64,000 nucleotides of DNA. Origin: JAOUEA01 sp963810915 (lineage in GTDB: Bacteria; Actinomycetota; UBA4738; HRBIN12). The DNA lies in assembly GCA_963810915.1 (NCBI GenBank), contig CAWEPH010000005.1, forward strand, positions 1-64,000, read 5' to 3'. The notes under the pieces were generated by a model. That model was not told the origin of the DNA and ran no database searches. It was given only the letters and a program-made list of their open reading frames with translations. Made by a program: the position numbers and the translations under genes. Shown here piece by piece: positions 16,599-25,221 of the stretch; the first letter of the stretch is position 1, and every line of letters begins with the position of its first letter.

Positions 16599-17259
16599 GG
16601 AAGCCGACGTCCTTGTGCGAGCCGTCGCAGAACGGCTTGTTCGCGGAGTGTCCACATCGGCAGAGCGTGACGCGGTTGCGCACCTCGTAGGTCCGGCCGT
16701 CTGCCCCGACGATCCGCACGCCGCCACGCACCCAGAGCGGACCGTCGGCGGAGACCGCGATGCCGGGCTCGAACGAGGGCTCCTCCGCCGCGGCGCCCAC
16801 CTCGGGCGCGTGGTCGATCGTGCCGGAAGGACAGAGGTCCACCATGTGCTCGAGGCGCTCGCGGACCGCGGGGTCGGAGGTCTCGGCGATCATGCGCCAG
16901 ACGTTGGTGATGCGGTCCCCGCAGTAGCCCGCGTGGGTGCAGAACGAGTGGTCGTCGGTCATGGCGACGCCGTCGCCGGGGAAGACCTTCGCACGTGTGG
17001 CTCTGGGGGCGAGGTCCGCGACCTCGGCGCCGTCCCACGCCTGGTCCTCGTGGGAGTCGTCGCAGAACGGCTTGGTGGAGGAACGACCGCACCGGCACAG
17101 CGTGTATCGCTTGCCCGTAGGAAGGGGTTCCAGTTCCGCCCAGTCGATGGGTTCCCCGTACTCCGTCTCCACCTGGTGGGTGCGGGCCAGCGGCAACGAC
17201 CCCGACACCTCGTACGGGCCATCGGCTTCGATGCGGATCATCGGTTCGGGCTCGGCCAT
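16588..17259 (-). CDS. CDGSH iron-sulfur protein with an extra cysteine-rich middle domain
   Basis: The 223-residue product has two CDGSH-type sites, at the start (CRCGRSSTKPFCDDSH: Cys55, Cys57, Cys66, His70) and the end (CRCGHSANKPFCDGSH: Cys200, Cys202, Cys211, His215). Between them a segment FCTHAGYCGDRITNVW ... DLCPSGTI (Cys107, Cys113, Cys143) resembles the divergent mono-cluster ferredoxin-like domain often paired with CDGSH. It starts at the ATG at 17259, with GAGGAGCG upstream and a TAGGAT -10 at 17290-17295. Likely a cytosolic electron-transfer or iron-sulfur homeostasis protein. Confidence 0.85.
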   Translation of the reverse strand: MAEPEPMIRIEADGPYEVSGSLPLARTHQVETEYGEPIDWAELEPLPTGKRYTLCRCGRSSTKPFCDDSHEDQAWDGAEVADLAPRATRAKVFPGDGVAMTDDHSFCTHAGYCGDRITNVWRMIAETSDPAVRERLEHMVDLCPSGTIDHAPEVGAAAEEPSFEPGIAVSADGPLWVRGGVRIVGADGRTYEVRNRVTLCRCGHSANKPFCDGSHKDVGFRDG

Positions 17260-17289
17260 CCCACGCTCCTCGCGCCTCGGACCGATGCC

Positions 17290-17295
17290 ATCCTA
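17290..17295 (-). promoter_or_regulatory. -10 element TAGGAT for the CDGSH operon
   Basis: On the minus strand TAGGAT stands about 30 bases before the ATG at 17259. Unlike the leaderless genes this unit also has a ribosome-binding site, so a short normal leader is expected. Confidence 0.35.
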
Positions 17296-17348
17296 GGCCG
17301 GATCGACCATGCGATACTCCGCGGACGCGAGCCGAGGAGGACGCCGCC

Positions 17349-17729
17349 ATGACACCGGTGCGGATCACGATCGACCGCGGGGCCGACCGACCCGCCTCGG
17401 CGCAGATCGTCCGACAGATCCGCGCCGCGGTCGACGCGGGTCGTCTCGTTCCGGGGGAGCGCATCCCCACCGTTCGCGCGCTGGCCGATCGTCTCGACGT
17501 GGTGCCCAACACGGCCGCCAAGGCATACCGGGAACTCGAAGAGGGGGGCTACCTCCAGGGCCGCGGTCGCGCCGGCACCTTCGTCGCGGACACGCCGCCG
17601 GCTCCCGCAGGCGATCCCGCCGTCGCCCTCCGGGAGGCTGCACAGGCCTACCTGCGCCGGGCCGCACAGCTCGGATTCTCGCCGGACGCCGCCGCGCGTG
17701 CCGTGCGCGAGGCCCGGCGCACCTCCTGA
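17349..17729 (+). CDS. GntR-family transcriptional regulator, YtrA type
   Basis: The 126-residue protein has the GntR winged helix-turn-helix at residues ~13-75 (SAQIVRQIRAAVDAGRLVPGERIPTVRALADRL, then PNTAAKAYRELEEGGYL and GRGRAGTFV). It ends in a short helical tail of about 45 residues, the small YtrA-type architecture without a ligand-binding domain. YtrA regulators usually control an adjacent ABC transporter; none is next to it here, so the target is unclear. The GAGGAGG ribosome-binding site fixes the ATG at 17349. Confidence 0.88.
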   Translation: MTPVRITIDRGADRPASAQIVRQIRAAVDAGRLVPGERIPTVRALADRLDVVPNTAAKAYRELEEGGYLQGRGRAGTFVADTPPAPAGDPAVALREAAQAYLRRAAQLGFSPDAAARAVREARRTS

Positions 17730-17816
17730 ACGACGCGATCCGCACGGCCTCCACGGTCCCCCGATGCCGACGTGCGAAGCTGTACCCCAACGTCACGACG
17801 AGGAGGGATCGACCCG

Positions 17817-18794
17817 ATGGTGCGTTGGATCGGCAGGCTCACCGTTCTTCTCACCGTGCTCGGCATCGCGCTGGGGACGGCCGGACCCGCCCACGCCTAC
17901 GTCGCCGGGCAGGACCGCCTCGCCTTCGTCCGGTTCGACGGGACCAACGCGTCGGTGCAGACGATGGACTATGACGGGTCGGCGCCCAAGGCCCCCGTCA
18001 AGGCGAACGGCGCCGCGATGCCGCGGTTCGTGGCGGCGAGCCTCTCCGCGGACGGGACCAAACTGATCTACGCGAGGCTCCCGAACCCCAACTTCTCGGA
18101 CCTCTACGTGAAGACGATCGGCGGCGGCACCACGCGCTTGACGCACACGCCGACGATCACCGAGACCTCCCCGGCCTGGTCGCCGAACGGGCGGCGGATC
18201 GCCTACCTCGAGACGGATCACGCGACGTACGCCTCCCTCGTCGTTGCCAAAGCCGACGGCACCCACGCCGTCCCGATCGTGACGATGACCAACGACTACA
18301 TCTGGTATCCGAGCTGGTCCCCGGACGGAACCGAGATCGCGTTCTCGACCTCCGACGGCTCCGACGAGGAGATCTACGTCACGACGCCCGCTGGCGCCCC
18401 ACCCACGCAGCTCACCGACAACGCCGTGAACGACTTCGCGGGCGACTGGTCGCAAGACGGGAAGCGGATCGCGTTCACCCGGGTCACGGCGACGGGACCG
18501 GCGCCCGCGTTCGGGTCCGGCCCTGCGCGCTTGCGGCCGCGCGGGCTGTCCACCGCCCTCGGCGACGCCTACACGATGAGCACGACCGGCCTGGGCTCCC
18601 GCCGGGTCACGACGGACACGCAGGTCTGGGGCCGCGTCGTGTACGGCCCGAACAAGACGCTGGTGGTCTCGCGGCTCGCCCACGTCTCCCTAGACCTGTA
18701 CTCCGTATCCGTGCGTGGAGGCAAGTACCACCGTCTCACCCACACCGGGGAGACGTACAACACGGTCGACCTCCTGGCGCTCCGCGTCACCTGA
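17817..18794 (+). CDS. exported TolB-like beta-propeller protein
   Basis: The 325-residue product has a signal peptide (positively charged MVRWIGR, hydrophobic core, cleavage probably after AHA near residue 25). It is followed by several PD40 blades, for example AASLSADGTKLIYAR, SPAWSPNGRRIAYLE, YPSWSPDGTEIAFST and AGDWSQDGKRIAFTR. Such secreted propellers act as binding or scaffolding modules; no enzymatic motif is seen. AGGAGGG upstream supports the ATG at 17817. It is a candidate parent of the single-blade remnant near 3.7 kb. Confidence 0.8.
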   Translation: MVRWIGRLTVLLTVLGIALGTAGPAHAYVAGQDRLAFVRFDGTNASVQTMDYDGSAPKAPVKANGAAMPRFVAASLSADGTKLIYARLPNPNFSDLYVKTIGGGTTRLTHTPTITETSPAWSPNGRRIAYLETDHATYASLVVAKADGTHAVPIVTMTNDYIWYPSWSPDGTEIAFSTSDGSDEEIYVTTPAGAPPTQLTDNAVNDFAGDWSQDGKRIAFTRVTATGPAPAFGSGPARLRPRGLSTALGDAYTMSTTGLGSRRVTTDTQVWGRVVYGPNKTLVVSRLAHVSLDLYSVSVRGGKYHRLTHTGETYNTVDLLALRVT

Positions 18795-18829
18795 CGACAC
18801 CGGCTCCCGGGGCCGTCGCGCGCAGGTCC

Positions 18830-18835
18830 TATACT
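18830..18835 (+). promoter_or_regulatory. -10 element TATACT, leaderless start
   Basis: TATACT lies 8 bases before the helicase ATG at 18844 and there is no ribosome-binding site. Confidence 0.55.
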
Positions 18836-18843
18836 CCGAACAC

Positions 18844-20880
18844 ATGTTCGAGACCCTGAACGAAGCACAGCGCGCCGCGGCCACCCACGGTGAGGGACCC
18901 CTCCTCGTCGTGGCGGGGGCCGGCACCGGGAAGACCACCACCCTCGCGAGCCGCGTGGCGCACCTGATCGCGCGCGGGGTACGCCCCGAGCGCATCCTCC
19001 TGCTCACCTTCAGTCGCCGCGCCGCGCGCGAGATGATCAACCGCGCCGAACACATGAGCGAGGCGCCCGAGGCCGAGCGGGTGTGGGGCGGTACGTTCCA
19101 CGCAGTCGCGAACCGGATCCTGCGTCAGGCGGGACGCCCGTTGGGCCTGCGGCCCGACTTCACCGTGCTCGATCAGGCCGACGGGGCCGACGTGATGAAC
19201 CTGATCCGCGACGAGCTCGGATTCAGCACCCGCGAACGACGCTTCCCGAAGAAGGACACGCTCGCCGCCATCTACTCGCGCACCGTGAACGCCGGCGAGA
19301 AGCTCGGCGACGTCCTGGTGCGTCACTACCCGTGGTGTCAGGACGAGAGGGAGGAGATCCGCGAGATCTTCCGCGCCTACACGGCGCGCAAACGCGCGCA
19401 GAACGTCCTCGACTACGACGACCTGCTCCTGTTCTGGAAGGCGCTCGCATGCGCCCCGGAGACAGGCCGGCAGGTCGCGGCGGCGTTCGACCACATCCTC
19501 GTCGACGAATACCAGGACACGAACGCGCTGCAGGCGGACATCCTCGAAGGGATGCGACCCCCGGACACCGCGCGGAACCTCACGGTGGTTGGGGATGACG
19601 CCCAGTCGATCTACGGCTTCCGAGCCGCCACCGTGCGCAATATCCTCGAGTTCCCGGAGCGCTTCGGGGGAGCGACGATCGTCACGCTCGAGCAGAACTA
19701 CCGCTCGATCCCTCCCATCCTCGACGCGTCCAACGCGGTGATCGCGCTCAGTCCTCAGCGCCACGAGAAGACGCTGTGGACCGAGCGGAACGGTGTCCAG
19801 ACACCCACCCTGCGCACCTGTCTGGACGAGGCGGAGCAGTGCGACGCCGTCTGCCGGACGGTACTCGAGCATCGCGAGCGCGGCGTCCCGCTCAAGGGCC
19901 AGGCCGTGCTCTTCCGCGCCGCCCACCACAGCGATCTCCTCGAGGTGGAGCTCGCGCGGCGCAACATCCCGTTCGTGAAGTACGGAGGCCTCAAGTTCAT
20001 GGAGGCCGCTCACGTGAAGGACACCCTGGCCCTCCTCCGCGTCCTGGAGAACCCCTACGACGAGGTGAGCTGGTTCCGCGTGCTGCAGTTACCCGAGGGT
20101 CTCGGTCCCGCCACGGCGCGACGCCTGATGGACCAGATCGGGGTGCGGGAGCCGCGCGACGACCGCTCTCCATTAGTCAAGCTGCTTGACCATCCGGTCG
20201 AGGCGCCGCGGGCCGCGGTCGAAGGACTCCAGGGGCTCCGCTCGGCGCTCGCCGGGTGCCTCGACGAGTCCGCGCTGCCCCCCGCCGGGCAGGTCGAACG
20301 GATCCGCTCCTTCCTCGAGCCCGTGATCGCCCGCAAGTACGAGAGCCCGGCGGCACGCCTGCGCGATCTCGATCAGCTGGAACTGCTCGCCAACGGGTAC
20401 TCATCCCGGGGGCGCTTCCTCAGCGAGGTCACGCTCGATCCGCCGTCCTCGACCGGGGACCTCGCCGGGCCGCCGTTGCTGGACGAGGACTACCTCGTGC
20501 TCTCCACGATCCACTCGGCGAAGGGGCTGGAGTGGGACGTGGTGCACGTTATCCACGCCGCCGACGGCATGATCCCTTCAGACATGTCCACGGGTGACGA
20601 CGCCGAGATCGAGGAGGAGCGGCGCCTGCTCTACGTCGCCATGACGCGCGCCCGCGACGCCCTCCACGTCACGTTCCCCATGCGCTACTACCGGCGGCCG
20701 CGCGGTCTCGAGGACCCGCACAGCTACGCCCAGCTCAGCCGCTTCCTGGAGCCGGTCGCGGTGCGGTCACGGTTCGACGCGATCGCGCCGCTCGCCGACT
20801 CATCGATGGCCGACGACATGATCGACGTGCGCGGGAGCGCGAGCGTGGACGCGTTCCTGGCGGGTCTGTGGTCCGACTGA
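18844..20880 (+). CDS. UvrD/PcrA-family ATP-dependent DNA helicase
   Basis: This is a superfamily 1A 3'-5' DNA helicase of 678 residues with all motifs visible. They are the Q-motif LNEAQRAAA, motif I AGAGTGKT (residues 24-31), motif II DEYQDTN (221-227), motif III GDDAQSIYGFR, motif IV LEQNYRS, motif V STIHSAKGLEWD (about 553) and motif VI ERRLLYVAMTRARD (about 595). It is shorter than PcrA (~720-780) and lacks a long C-terminal RNA-polymerase-interacting tail. A role in repair or recombination is likely. The ATG at 18844 is set by the leaderless -10 and the family N-terminus. Confidence 0.93.
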   Translation: MFETLNEAQRAAATHGEGPLLVVAGAGTGKTTTLASRVAHLIARGVRPERILLLTFSRRAAREMINRAEHMSEAPEAERVWGGTFHAVANRILRQAGRPLGLRPDFTVLDQADGADVMNLIRDELGFSTRERRFPKKDTLAAIYSRTVNAGEKLGDVLVRHYPWCQDEREEIREIFRAYTARKRAQNVLDYDDLLLFWKALACAPETGRQVAAAFDHILVDEYQDTNALQADILEGMRPPDTARNLTVVGDDAQSIYGFRAATVRNILEFPERFGGATIVTLEQNYRSIPPILDASNAVIALSPQRHEKTLWTERNGVQTPTLRTCLDEAEQCDAVCRTVLEHRERGVPLKGQAVLFRAAHHSDLLEVELARRNIPFVKYGGLKFMEAAHVKDTLALLRVLENPYDEVSWFRVLQLPEGLGPATARRLMDQIGVREPRDDRSPLVKLLDHPVEAPRAAVEGLQGLRSALAGCLDESALPPAGQVERIRSFLEPVIARKYESPAARLRDLDQLELLANGYSSRGRFLSEVTLDPPSSTGDLAGPPLLDEDYLVLSTIHSAKGLEWDVVHVIHAADGMIPSDMSTGDDAEIEEERRLLYVAMTRARDALHVTFPMRYYRRPRGLEDPHSYAQLSRFLEPVAVRSRFDAIAPLADSSMADDMIDVRGSASVDAFLAGLWSD

Positions 20881-20889
20881 GACGAACGT

Positions 20890-20895
20890 TAGGCT
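20890..20895 (+). promoter_or_regulatory. -10 element TAGGCT, leaderless start
   Basis: TAGGCT lies 7 bases before the ATG at 20903, with no Shine-Dalgarno, directly after the helicase stop. Confidence 0.5.
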
Positions 20896-20902
20896 TGTCC
20901 CC

Positions 20903-21556
20903 ATGTACGACGCCGTGCTGCTGGACCTGTACGACACCTTCGCGTGGAGCGCCTGGCCCGTGTGGCAGCGAACGCTCGCCGATCACCTCGGCGTCGCCTA
21001 CGAGGAGGTTGGCAGAGCGTTCGATGCGACCAGGCCCATCCGCAGCGTCGGCACCTACGCGGACGCGACCGAGGACCTCGAGGCGGTGGTGCGCGAGATC
21101 GGCGTCGTGCTCCCGCCCGAAGAACTCGCGACCCTGCGGGCTCTCGAACGAGCGCAGATCGAGCAGAGCCTCTACCTCTACGACGATTCCCTCCCCGTGG
21201 TGCGCGCGTTGCGTGAACGGGGTGTGAAGACCGCCCTGGTGAGCAACTGCTCGCACAACACGAAGCCCGGCGTGGAGCGACTCGGCCTCTACGACGAGTT
21301 CGACGCCGTGATCCTGTCCTTCGAGGTCGGCATCCGGAAGCCCGACCCGGGCATCTACCGGGCGACGCTCGACGCCCTGGGCCACCCCGCGCCCGAGCGC
21401 TCGGTCTTCGTGGACGACCAGCCCCCCTACTGCGACGGCGCCGCCGCCCTGGGGATGGAGGCGATGGTGATCTTCCGGCCGAACCAGCCGCCCGAAGGCA
21501 CGCCCGCGTCCTCCAACGGGCACCGGGCTATCACCGACCTCTCGGCGTTGATCTAG
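20903..21556 (+). CDS. HAD-superfamily hydrolase
   Basis: The 217-residue protein has HAD motif I as VLLDLYDTF (nucleophile Asp8). Motif II is TALVSNCS, motif III is the lysine in SFEVGIRKPDPGIY, and motif IV is SVFVDDQPPYCDGAAALGM. A helical cap sits between motifs I and II. This is the subclass I phosphatase layout (phosphoglycolate-phosphatase/haloacid-dehalogenase relatives); the substrate is unknown. It follows the helicase by 22 bases but has its own -10. Confidence 0.85.
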   Translation: MYDAVLLDLYDTFAWSAWPVWQRTLADHLGVAYEEVGRAFDATRPIRSVGTYADATEDLEAVVREIGVVLPPEELATLRALERAQIEQSLYLYDDSLPVVRALRERGVKTALVSNCSHNTKPGVERLGLYDEFDAVILSFEVGIRKPDPGIYRATLDALGHPAPERSVFVDDQPPYCDGAAALGMEAMVIFRPNQPPEGTPASSNGHRAITDLSALI

Positions 21557-21575
21557 ACCCCGCCTGATCGGACGC

Positions 21576-22247
21576 TCAGGCGGACAGGTACATCAGCAGG
21601 ATCGCGACGTAGAAGCACGCCGCGGCCGCGATCGTGGCGGCGTGCCAGACCTCGTGGTAGCCGAATGTCTCCGGCCAGGGGTCGGGATGATGGGAGGCGA
21701 GCGCGAGGGCGCCGAGCGTGTAGGTCACCCCGCCGATGACCACGAGCGCCATCCCCACCGCGGAGAGCTCCCGGGCGAGCGCCGGCAGGATGAAGATCGC
21801 CACCCACCCCAGCCCGATGTACATGACGCCCGACAGGACGTGGAGGTCGACGCGGTAGAGCTTCGTGAGGATCCCCGCGAGGGCTCCGGCCCAGACCACG
21901 GCGAGCACGACCCACGTGGTGGCGCCGTGCAGGGCCATCACGCACATCGGGGTATACGTCCCCGCGATCAGGACGAAGATCATCGAATGGTCGAGGCGGC
22001 GCATCCGCATGTACGCGCCATCGGTCCAGTTCCCCAGGTGGTACATCGCACTCGCGCCGAACTGCAGCAGCAACGAGGCGGCGTAGACGACGGCCGCGAC
22101 CCGCGCCGCCGCGCCCGGGGCGATCCAGATCAGGAGCAGCCCGGCCGGGATGCTCGCGAAGAAGGCCACCTGATGGAGGCGGCCCCTCATACGCGGCTTC
22201 GGCGGATCACTCACCCGTGCCGGGAGCGTGGCGGTCGTTCCCCTCAC
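21576..22247 (-). CDS. HlyIII/PAQR-family membrane protein
   Basis: The 223-residue protein has seven hydrophobic segments and the conserved PAQR/hemolysin-III residues: GRLHQVAFFASIPAG, SAMYHLGN (the S-x-x-x-H position), LDHSMIFVLIAGTYTP (Asp) and GYHEVWHAATIAAAACFYVA (the HxxxH metal site). These proteins are zinc-dependent membrane enzymes of uncertain role in bacteria. I chose the GTG at 22247 because a TACGCT -10 sits exactly 7 bases upstream on the minus strand. Confidence 0.88.
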   Translation of the reverse strand: MRGTTATLPARVSDPPKPRMRGRLHQVAFFASIPAGLLLIWIAPGAAARVAAVVYAASLLLQFGASAMYHLGNWTDGAYMRMRRLDHSMIFVLIAGTYTPMCVMALHGATTWVVLAVVWAGALAGILTKLYRVDLHVLSGVMYIGLGWVAIFILPALARELSAVGMALVVIGGVTYTLGALALASHHPDPWPETFGYHEVWHAATIAAAACFYVAILLMYLSA

Positions 22248-22254
22248 TCCCGAC

Positions 22255-22260
22255 AGCGTA
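22255..22260 (-). promoter_or_regulatory. -10 element TACGCT, leaderless start
   Basis: On the minus strand TACGCT is 7 bases from the HlyIII GTG start. It is only 26 bases from the oppositely directed PPK2 -10, so the two promoters overlap. Confidence 0.5.
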
Positions 22261-22286
22261 GCGGACCACCCTCGGCCTCATCGCAA

Positions 22287-22292
22287 TAGACT
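22287..22292 (+). promoter_or_regulatory. -10 element TAGACT, leaderless start
   Basis: TAGACT is 6 bases before the PPK2 ATG at 22299, with no ribosome-binding site. Confidence 0.5.
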
Positions 22293-22298
22293 CCGCGT

Positions 22299-23132
22299 AT
22301 GGCCCATGAAACACAGAAGCGTCAGAAGTACCCGCGCAAGCTCTACGAGCGGGAGCTCTACCGCCTCCAGGAGGAGCTCGTCCGCATGGAGCAGTGGGTG
22401 GCCGCCACGGGGACCCGCGTCGTAGCGGTCTTCGAAGGGCGCGACGCAGCCGGCAAGGGCGGCACGATCAAACGGATCACCGAACACATGAACCCACGGA
22501 TCACCAAGCACGTCGCCCTACCCGTACCCACCGAGCGCCAGACGACGCAGTGGTACTTCCAGCGCTACGTGGAACAGCTCCCGGCCGCCGGGGAGATCGT
22601 CCTGTTCGACCGCAGCTGGTACAACCGCGCCGGCATCGAGCGGGTGCTGGGGTTCTGTACCCCCGAGGAGTACTACCGGTTCCTGCGCCAGACCCCGATC
22701 TTCGAACGGCTGCTCGTGGAAGACGGGATCATCCTCATCAAGTACTGGTTCTCGGTGAGCGACGAGGAGCAGGAGCGGCGCTTCCTGGCACGCATCAACG
22801 ATCCGATGCGCCGGTGGAAGCTGAGCGAGACCGACCTCTACTCGCGCACGAAGTGGGTGGACTACTCACGCGCCAAGGACGAGATGTTCGTGCACACGGA
22901 CATCCCGGAGGCGCGCTGGCACGTGGTTGAGGCGGACATCAAGAAGAAGGCGCGGCTGAACTGCATCGCGGATCTGCTCAGCCAGATCCCATGGGAGCCC
23001 AAGCCGCTCCCCGAGATCGACATCCCCGACCGCCAGGTGGACGAGGGCTACGTCCGCCCGCCACAGGAGCTGTCCACGCACGTGCCGGACATCGCGCAAG
23101 AGCTGCTCGAGCGCCACGAAGCCAAGGACTGA
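22299..23132 (+). CDS. ppk2: polyphosphate kinase 2
   Basis: PPK2 transfers phosphate between polyphosphate and nucleoside di- or monophosphates. The 277-residue single-domain product has Walker A as FEGRDAAGKGGTIKR (residues ~45-59), Walker B and lid start as LFDRSWYNRAGIERVLGFC (Asp105), and the IKYWFSVSDEEQERRF and WKLSETDLYSRTKW motifs. The single-domain size fits class I PPK2 (ADP/GDP-phosphorylating) or class III; sequence alone does not separate them with certainty. It is soluble and monocistronic, and convergent with hemQ six bases downstream. Confidence 0.93.
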   Translation: MAHETQKRQKYPRKLYERELYRLQEELVRMEQWVAATGTRVVAVFEGRDAAGKGGTIKRITEHMNPRITKHVALPVPTERQTTQWYFQRYVEQLPAAGEIVLFDRSWYNRAGIERVLGFCTPEEYYRFLRQTPIFERLLVEDGIILIKYWFSVSDEEQERRFLARINDPMRRWKLSETDLYSRTKWVDYSRAKDEMFVHTDIPEARWHVVEADIKKKARLNCIADLLSQIPWEPKPLPEIDIPDRQVDEGYVRPPQELSTHVPDIAQELLERHEAKD

Positions 23133-23137
23133 GACCC

Positions 23138-23815
23138 TCAGACGAGGTCGTCGAACACCTCGGCGACCGGCTTGCGGATCCCCGTCACGAACGGGATCTC
23201 CTCCTTCGTGAAGCGCCGGGCCTCGGCGTCGCGCAGCCGGCGGATGCAGTCCACGAGCCGATCCGCCTCGTCCGCCTCGAAAGCCAGGATCCACTCCCAG
23301 TCGCCCAGGCCGAACGCACTCGTCGTGTTCGCGAGGATCTCGGGGAACTCCCGGCCGATCATGCCGTGCTCACGCAGCATCGCGGCGCGCTCCTCGGACG
23401 GCAGCAGGTACCACTCGGGCGTGCGCACGAAGGGATACACGCACGCGAAGGTCTTCGGCGGCTCGCCCTTCACGAACGCCGGCGCGTGATCCGCCGTGAA
23501 TTCCGCGGGCTTCACGACGCCCATGAACGTCCACGTGAGCTCCAACAGGCGGCCCGCCGCCGTGCGCTTGAACTCCACCAGGAACCGTTGGACGTCCTGC
23601 GGGGAGGAACCGATGAGCCACAGCATCAGGTCGGCATCCGCGCGGAAGCCCACCGTCGAGTAGGTGCCACGCACGTCGACGCGCCCCTCCCACGCTTTGT
23701 TGAGGTTCTCGACCTCCTGCACGGCATCGCGCAGATCGTCGACGTCGGCGAGCGCCTCCCGGAAGCCGTCGGTGGCGGCGAACACCGGGTACAGCGCGTA
23801 GATCGTCTCGGTCAT
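23138..23815 (-). CDS. hemQ: coproheme decarboxylase (HemQ/ChdC)
   Basis: HemQ decarboxylates coproheme III to heme b using hydrogen peroxide, the last step of the coproporphyrin-dependent pathway. The 225-residue protein is of the chlorite-dismutase fold, with NLNKAWEGRVDVRGTYSTVGFRADADLMLWL and the segment YPFVRTPEWYLLP. This segment contains the reactive tyrosine of actinobacterial HemQ, and MLREHGMIGREFPEILANTTSAFGLGDWEW follows with the conserved HG. It starts with the ATG at 23815 overlapping the hemY stop by four bases and is the last gene of the hemE-H-Y-Q operon. Confidence 0.96.
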   Translation of the reverse strand: MTETIYALYPVFAATDGFREALADVDDLRDAVQEVENLNKAWEGRVDVRGTYSTVGFRADADLMLWLIGSSPQDVQRFLVEFKRTAAGRLLELTWTFMGVVKPAEFTADHAPAFVKGEPPKTFACVYPFVRTPEWYLLPSEERAAMLREHGMIGREFPEILANTTSAFGLGDWEWILAFEADEADRLVDCIRRLRDAEARRFTKEEIPFVTGIRKPVAEVFDDLV

Positions 23816-25221
23816 GGCACCGTCTCCTTCTCCTCGGGCACGCGGCGCAGATGCGCGAGGACGGCCTCGGCGGTCTCACCGGCTCCGCGGACGCAGTCGG
23901 GGATCCCGACGCCATCGTAAGCCTGTCCCGTCACGAAGATACCCGGGGGCAGCCCTTCGCGGATCCGCGCGACGCGTTCGATGTGGCCCAGCTCGTATTG
24001 GGGCATCGAGCGCGGCCACCGCACGACCGCCGCGTGCTCGGGCGCATCCGGGAGCGCGACGACGGCGGCGTGGAACCGCGCGCACGCCTCGATCAGCTCG
24101 CCGTCCGATGCCTCGAGGATGTCCTCGTCGCCCACCGCCCCGACGTAGCAGCGCACCACGGCCCGGGTCCCGAGCGCCGGCGAAGGCCATTTGTTCGACA
24201 ACCAGGTGCTGGCCGTCATGGGGGCCTTCCCGCGCGGAACGACGAACCCGGTGCCCGAAGGAAGGGCACGTGCCGTGCCCTCGCCGTAGACGAGCAGCAC
24301 GACGCCGGTCGACGCGTACGGGATGGCGTCGAGGTCGCTCGCGGACTCCGGCGCCGTGGCCCTGAGGATCGCGGCCGCGACGTGGGCCTCGGGCGCGACC
24401 ACGACGGCGTCGGCCGGCAGGCGTTCGTCGTCGTCCGTTGCCACGACCCACCGCGCACCCTCCGCCGCGAGGGACACCGCACGAGCGCCGGTGCGGACGG
24501 CCGCGCCGAGTCGGGCCGCCAGCTCGTCCGGGAGCCGGTCGACACCCCCGCGCGGCCGCACGAACATCGGTCCGGGATCGCCGCGACGGCGGGCATCGCG
24601 TGAGGCCGCCTGCGAACCCCGGATCAGGCTTCCCTGGCTCTGCTCCCAACGCGCGAGCTCGGGGAACGTGGCGGATGCCGAGAGCCGGTCGACGTCGCCC
24701 GCGAAGAGCCCGGCGAGCAAGGGGGCCACCGCGAGGTCGGTGGCTTCGTCACCCAGTCGACGGCGCAAGAGCGACCCGAGCGTCTCGTCACCCGGCTCCT
24801 TCCTCTTGCCGCGCACCAGATCCTGGGCTGCGCGCCGCCGACCCGCCTTCGACACACCGGGCCAGCGGAAGACGTCGCCGACGTCGCCCGGGATGCCGAA
24901 CGGCGCATCGTTCTGGAACGCCACGAGGCCTCGGTCCGTCCACAGGAAGGCACCCGTGTCGCCCGGCGCCTCGAGCTCCGCCGCCATCCCGAGCTCCTTG
25001 CAGAGCGCAACCGCCCACGGCTTGCGTGCCAGGAAGGAGTCCGCGCCCGCCGGCAGGACCACCCCGCCCACCTCGACGCTTCGCAGCTTCCCCCCCGCGC
25101 GCGGTCCCGCCTCCATCACGAGCACCTCGAGCGCGGGGTCGGCTTCCCGGAGCCGGTGCGCCGCGGTGAGACCACTCACCCCGCCGCCGACAACGATCAC
25201 GCGGACAGGCGGGGCGTTCAC
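23812..25221 (-). CDS. hemY: coproporphyrinogen/protoporphyrinogen oxidase (HemY/CgoX)
   Basis: HemY oxidises coproporphyrinogen III to coproporphyrin III with oxygen and FAD in organisms with HemQ. The 469-residue protein has the N-terminal FAD motif VIVVGGGVSGLTAAHRL, continuing to VMEAGPRAGGKLRSVEVGGVVLPAGADSFLARKP. It also has the FVRPRGGVDRLPDELAARL segment and the C-terminal IFVTGQAYDGVGIPDCVRGAGETAE second FAD contact. It starts at a GTG overlapping hemH by four bases and ends overlapping hemQ. Confidence 0.95.
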   Translation of the reverse strand: MNAPPVRVIVVGGGVSGLTAAHRLREADPALEVLVMEAGPRAGGKLRSVEVGGVVLPAGADSFLARKPWAVALCKELGMAAELEAPGDTGAFLWTDRGLVAFQNDAPFGIPGDVGDVFRWPGVSKAGRRRAAQDLVRGKRKEPGDETLGSLLRRRLGDEATDLAVAPLLAGLFAGDVDRLSASATFPELARWEQSQGSLIRGSQAASRDARRRGDPGPMFVRPRGGVDRLPDELAARLGAAVRTGARAVSLAAEGARWVVATDDDERLPADAVVVAPEAHVAAAILRATAPESASDLDAIPYASTGVVLLVYGEGTARALPSGTGFVVPRGKAPMTASTWLSNKWPSPALGTRAVVRCYVGAVGDEDILEASDGELIEACARFHAAVVALPDAPEHAAVVRWPRSMPQYELGHIERVARIREGLPPGIFVTGQAYDGVGIPDCVRGAGETAEAVLAHLRRVPEEKETVP

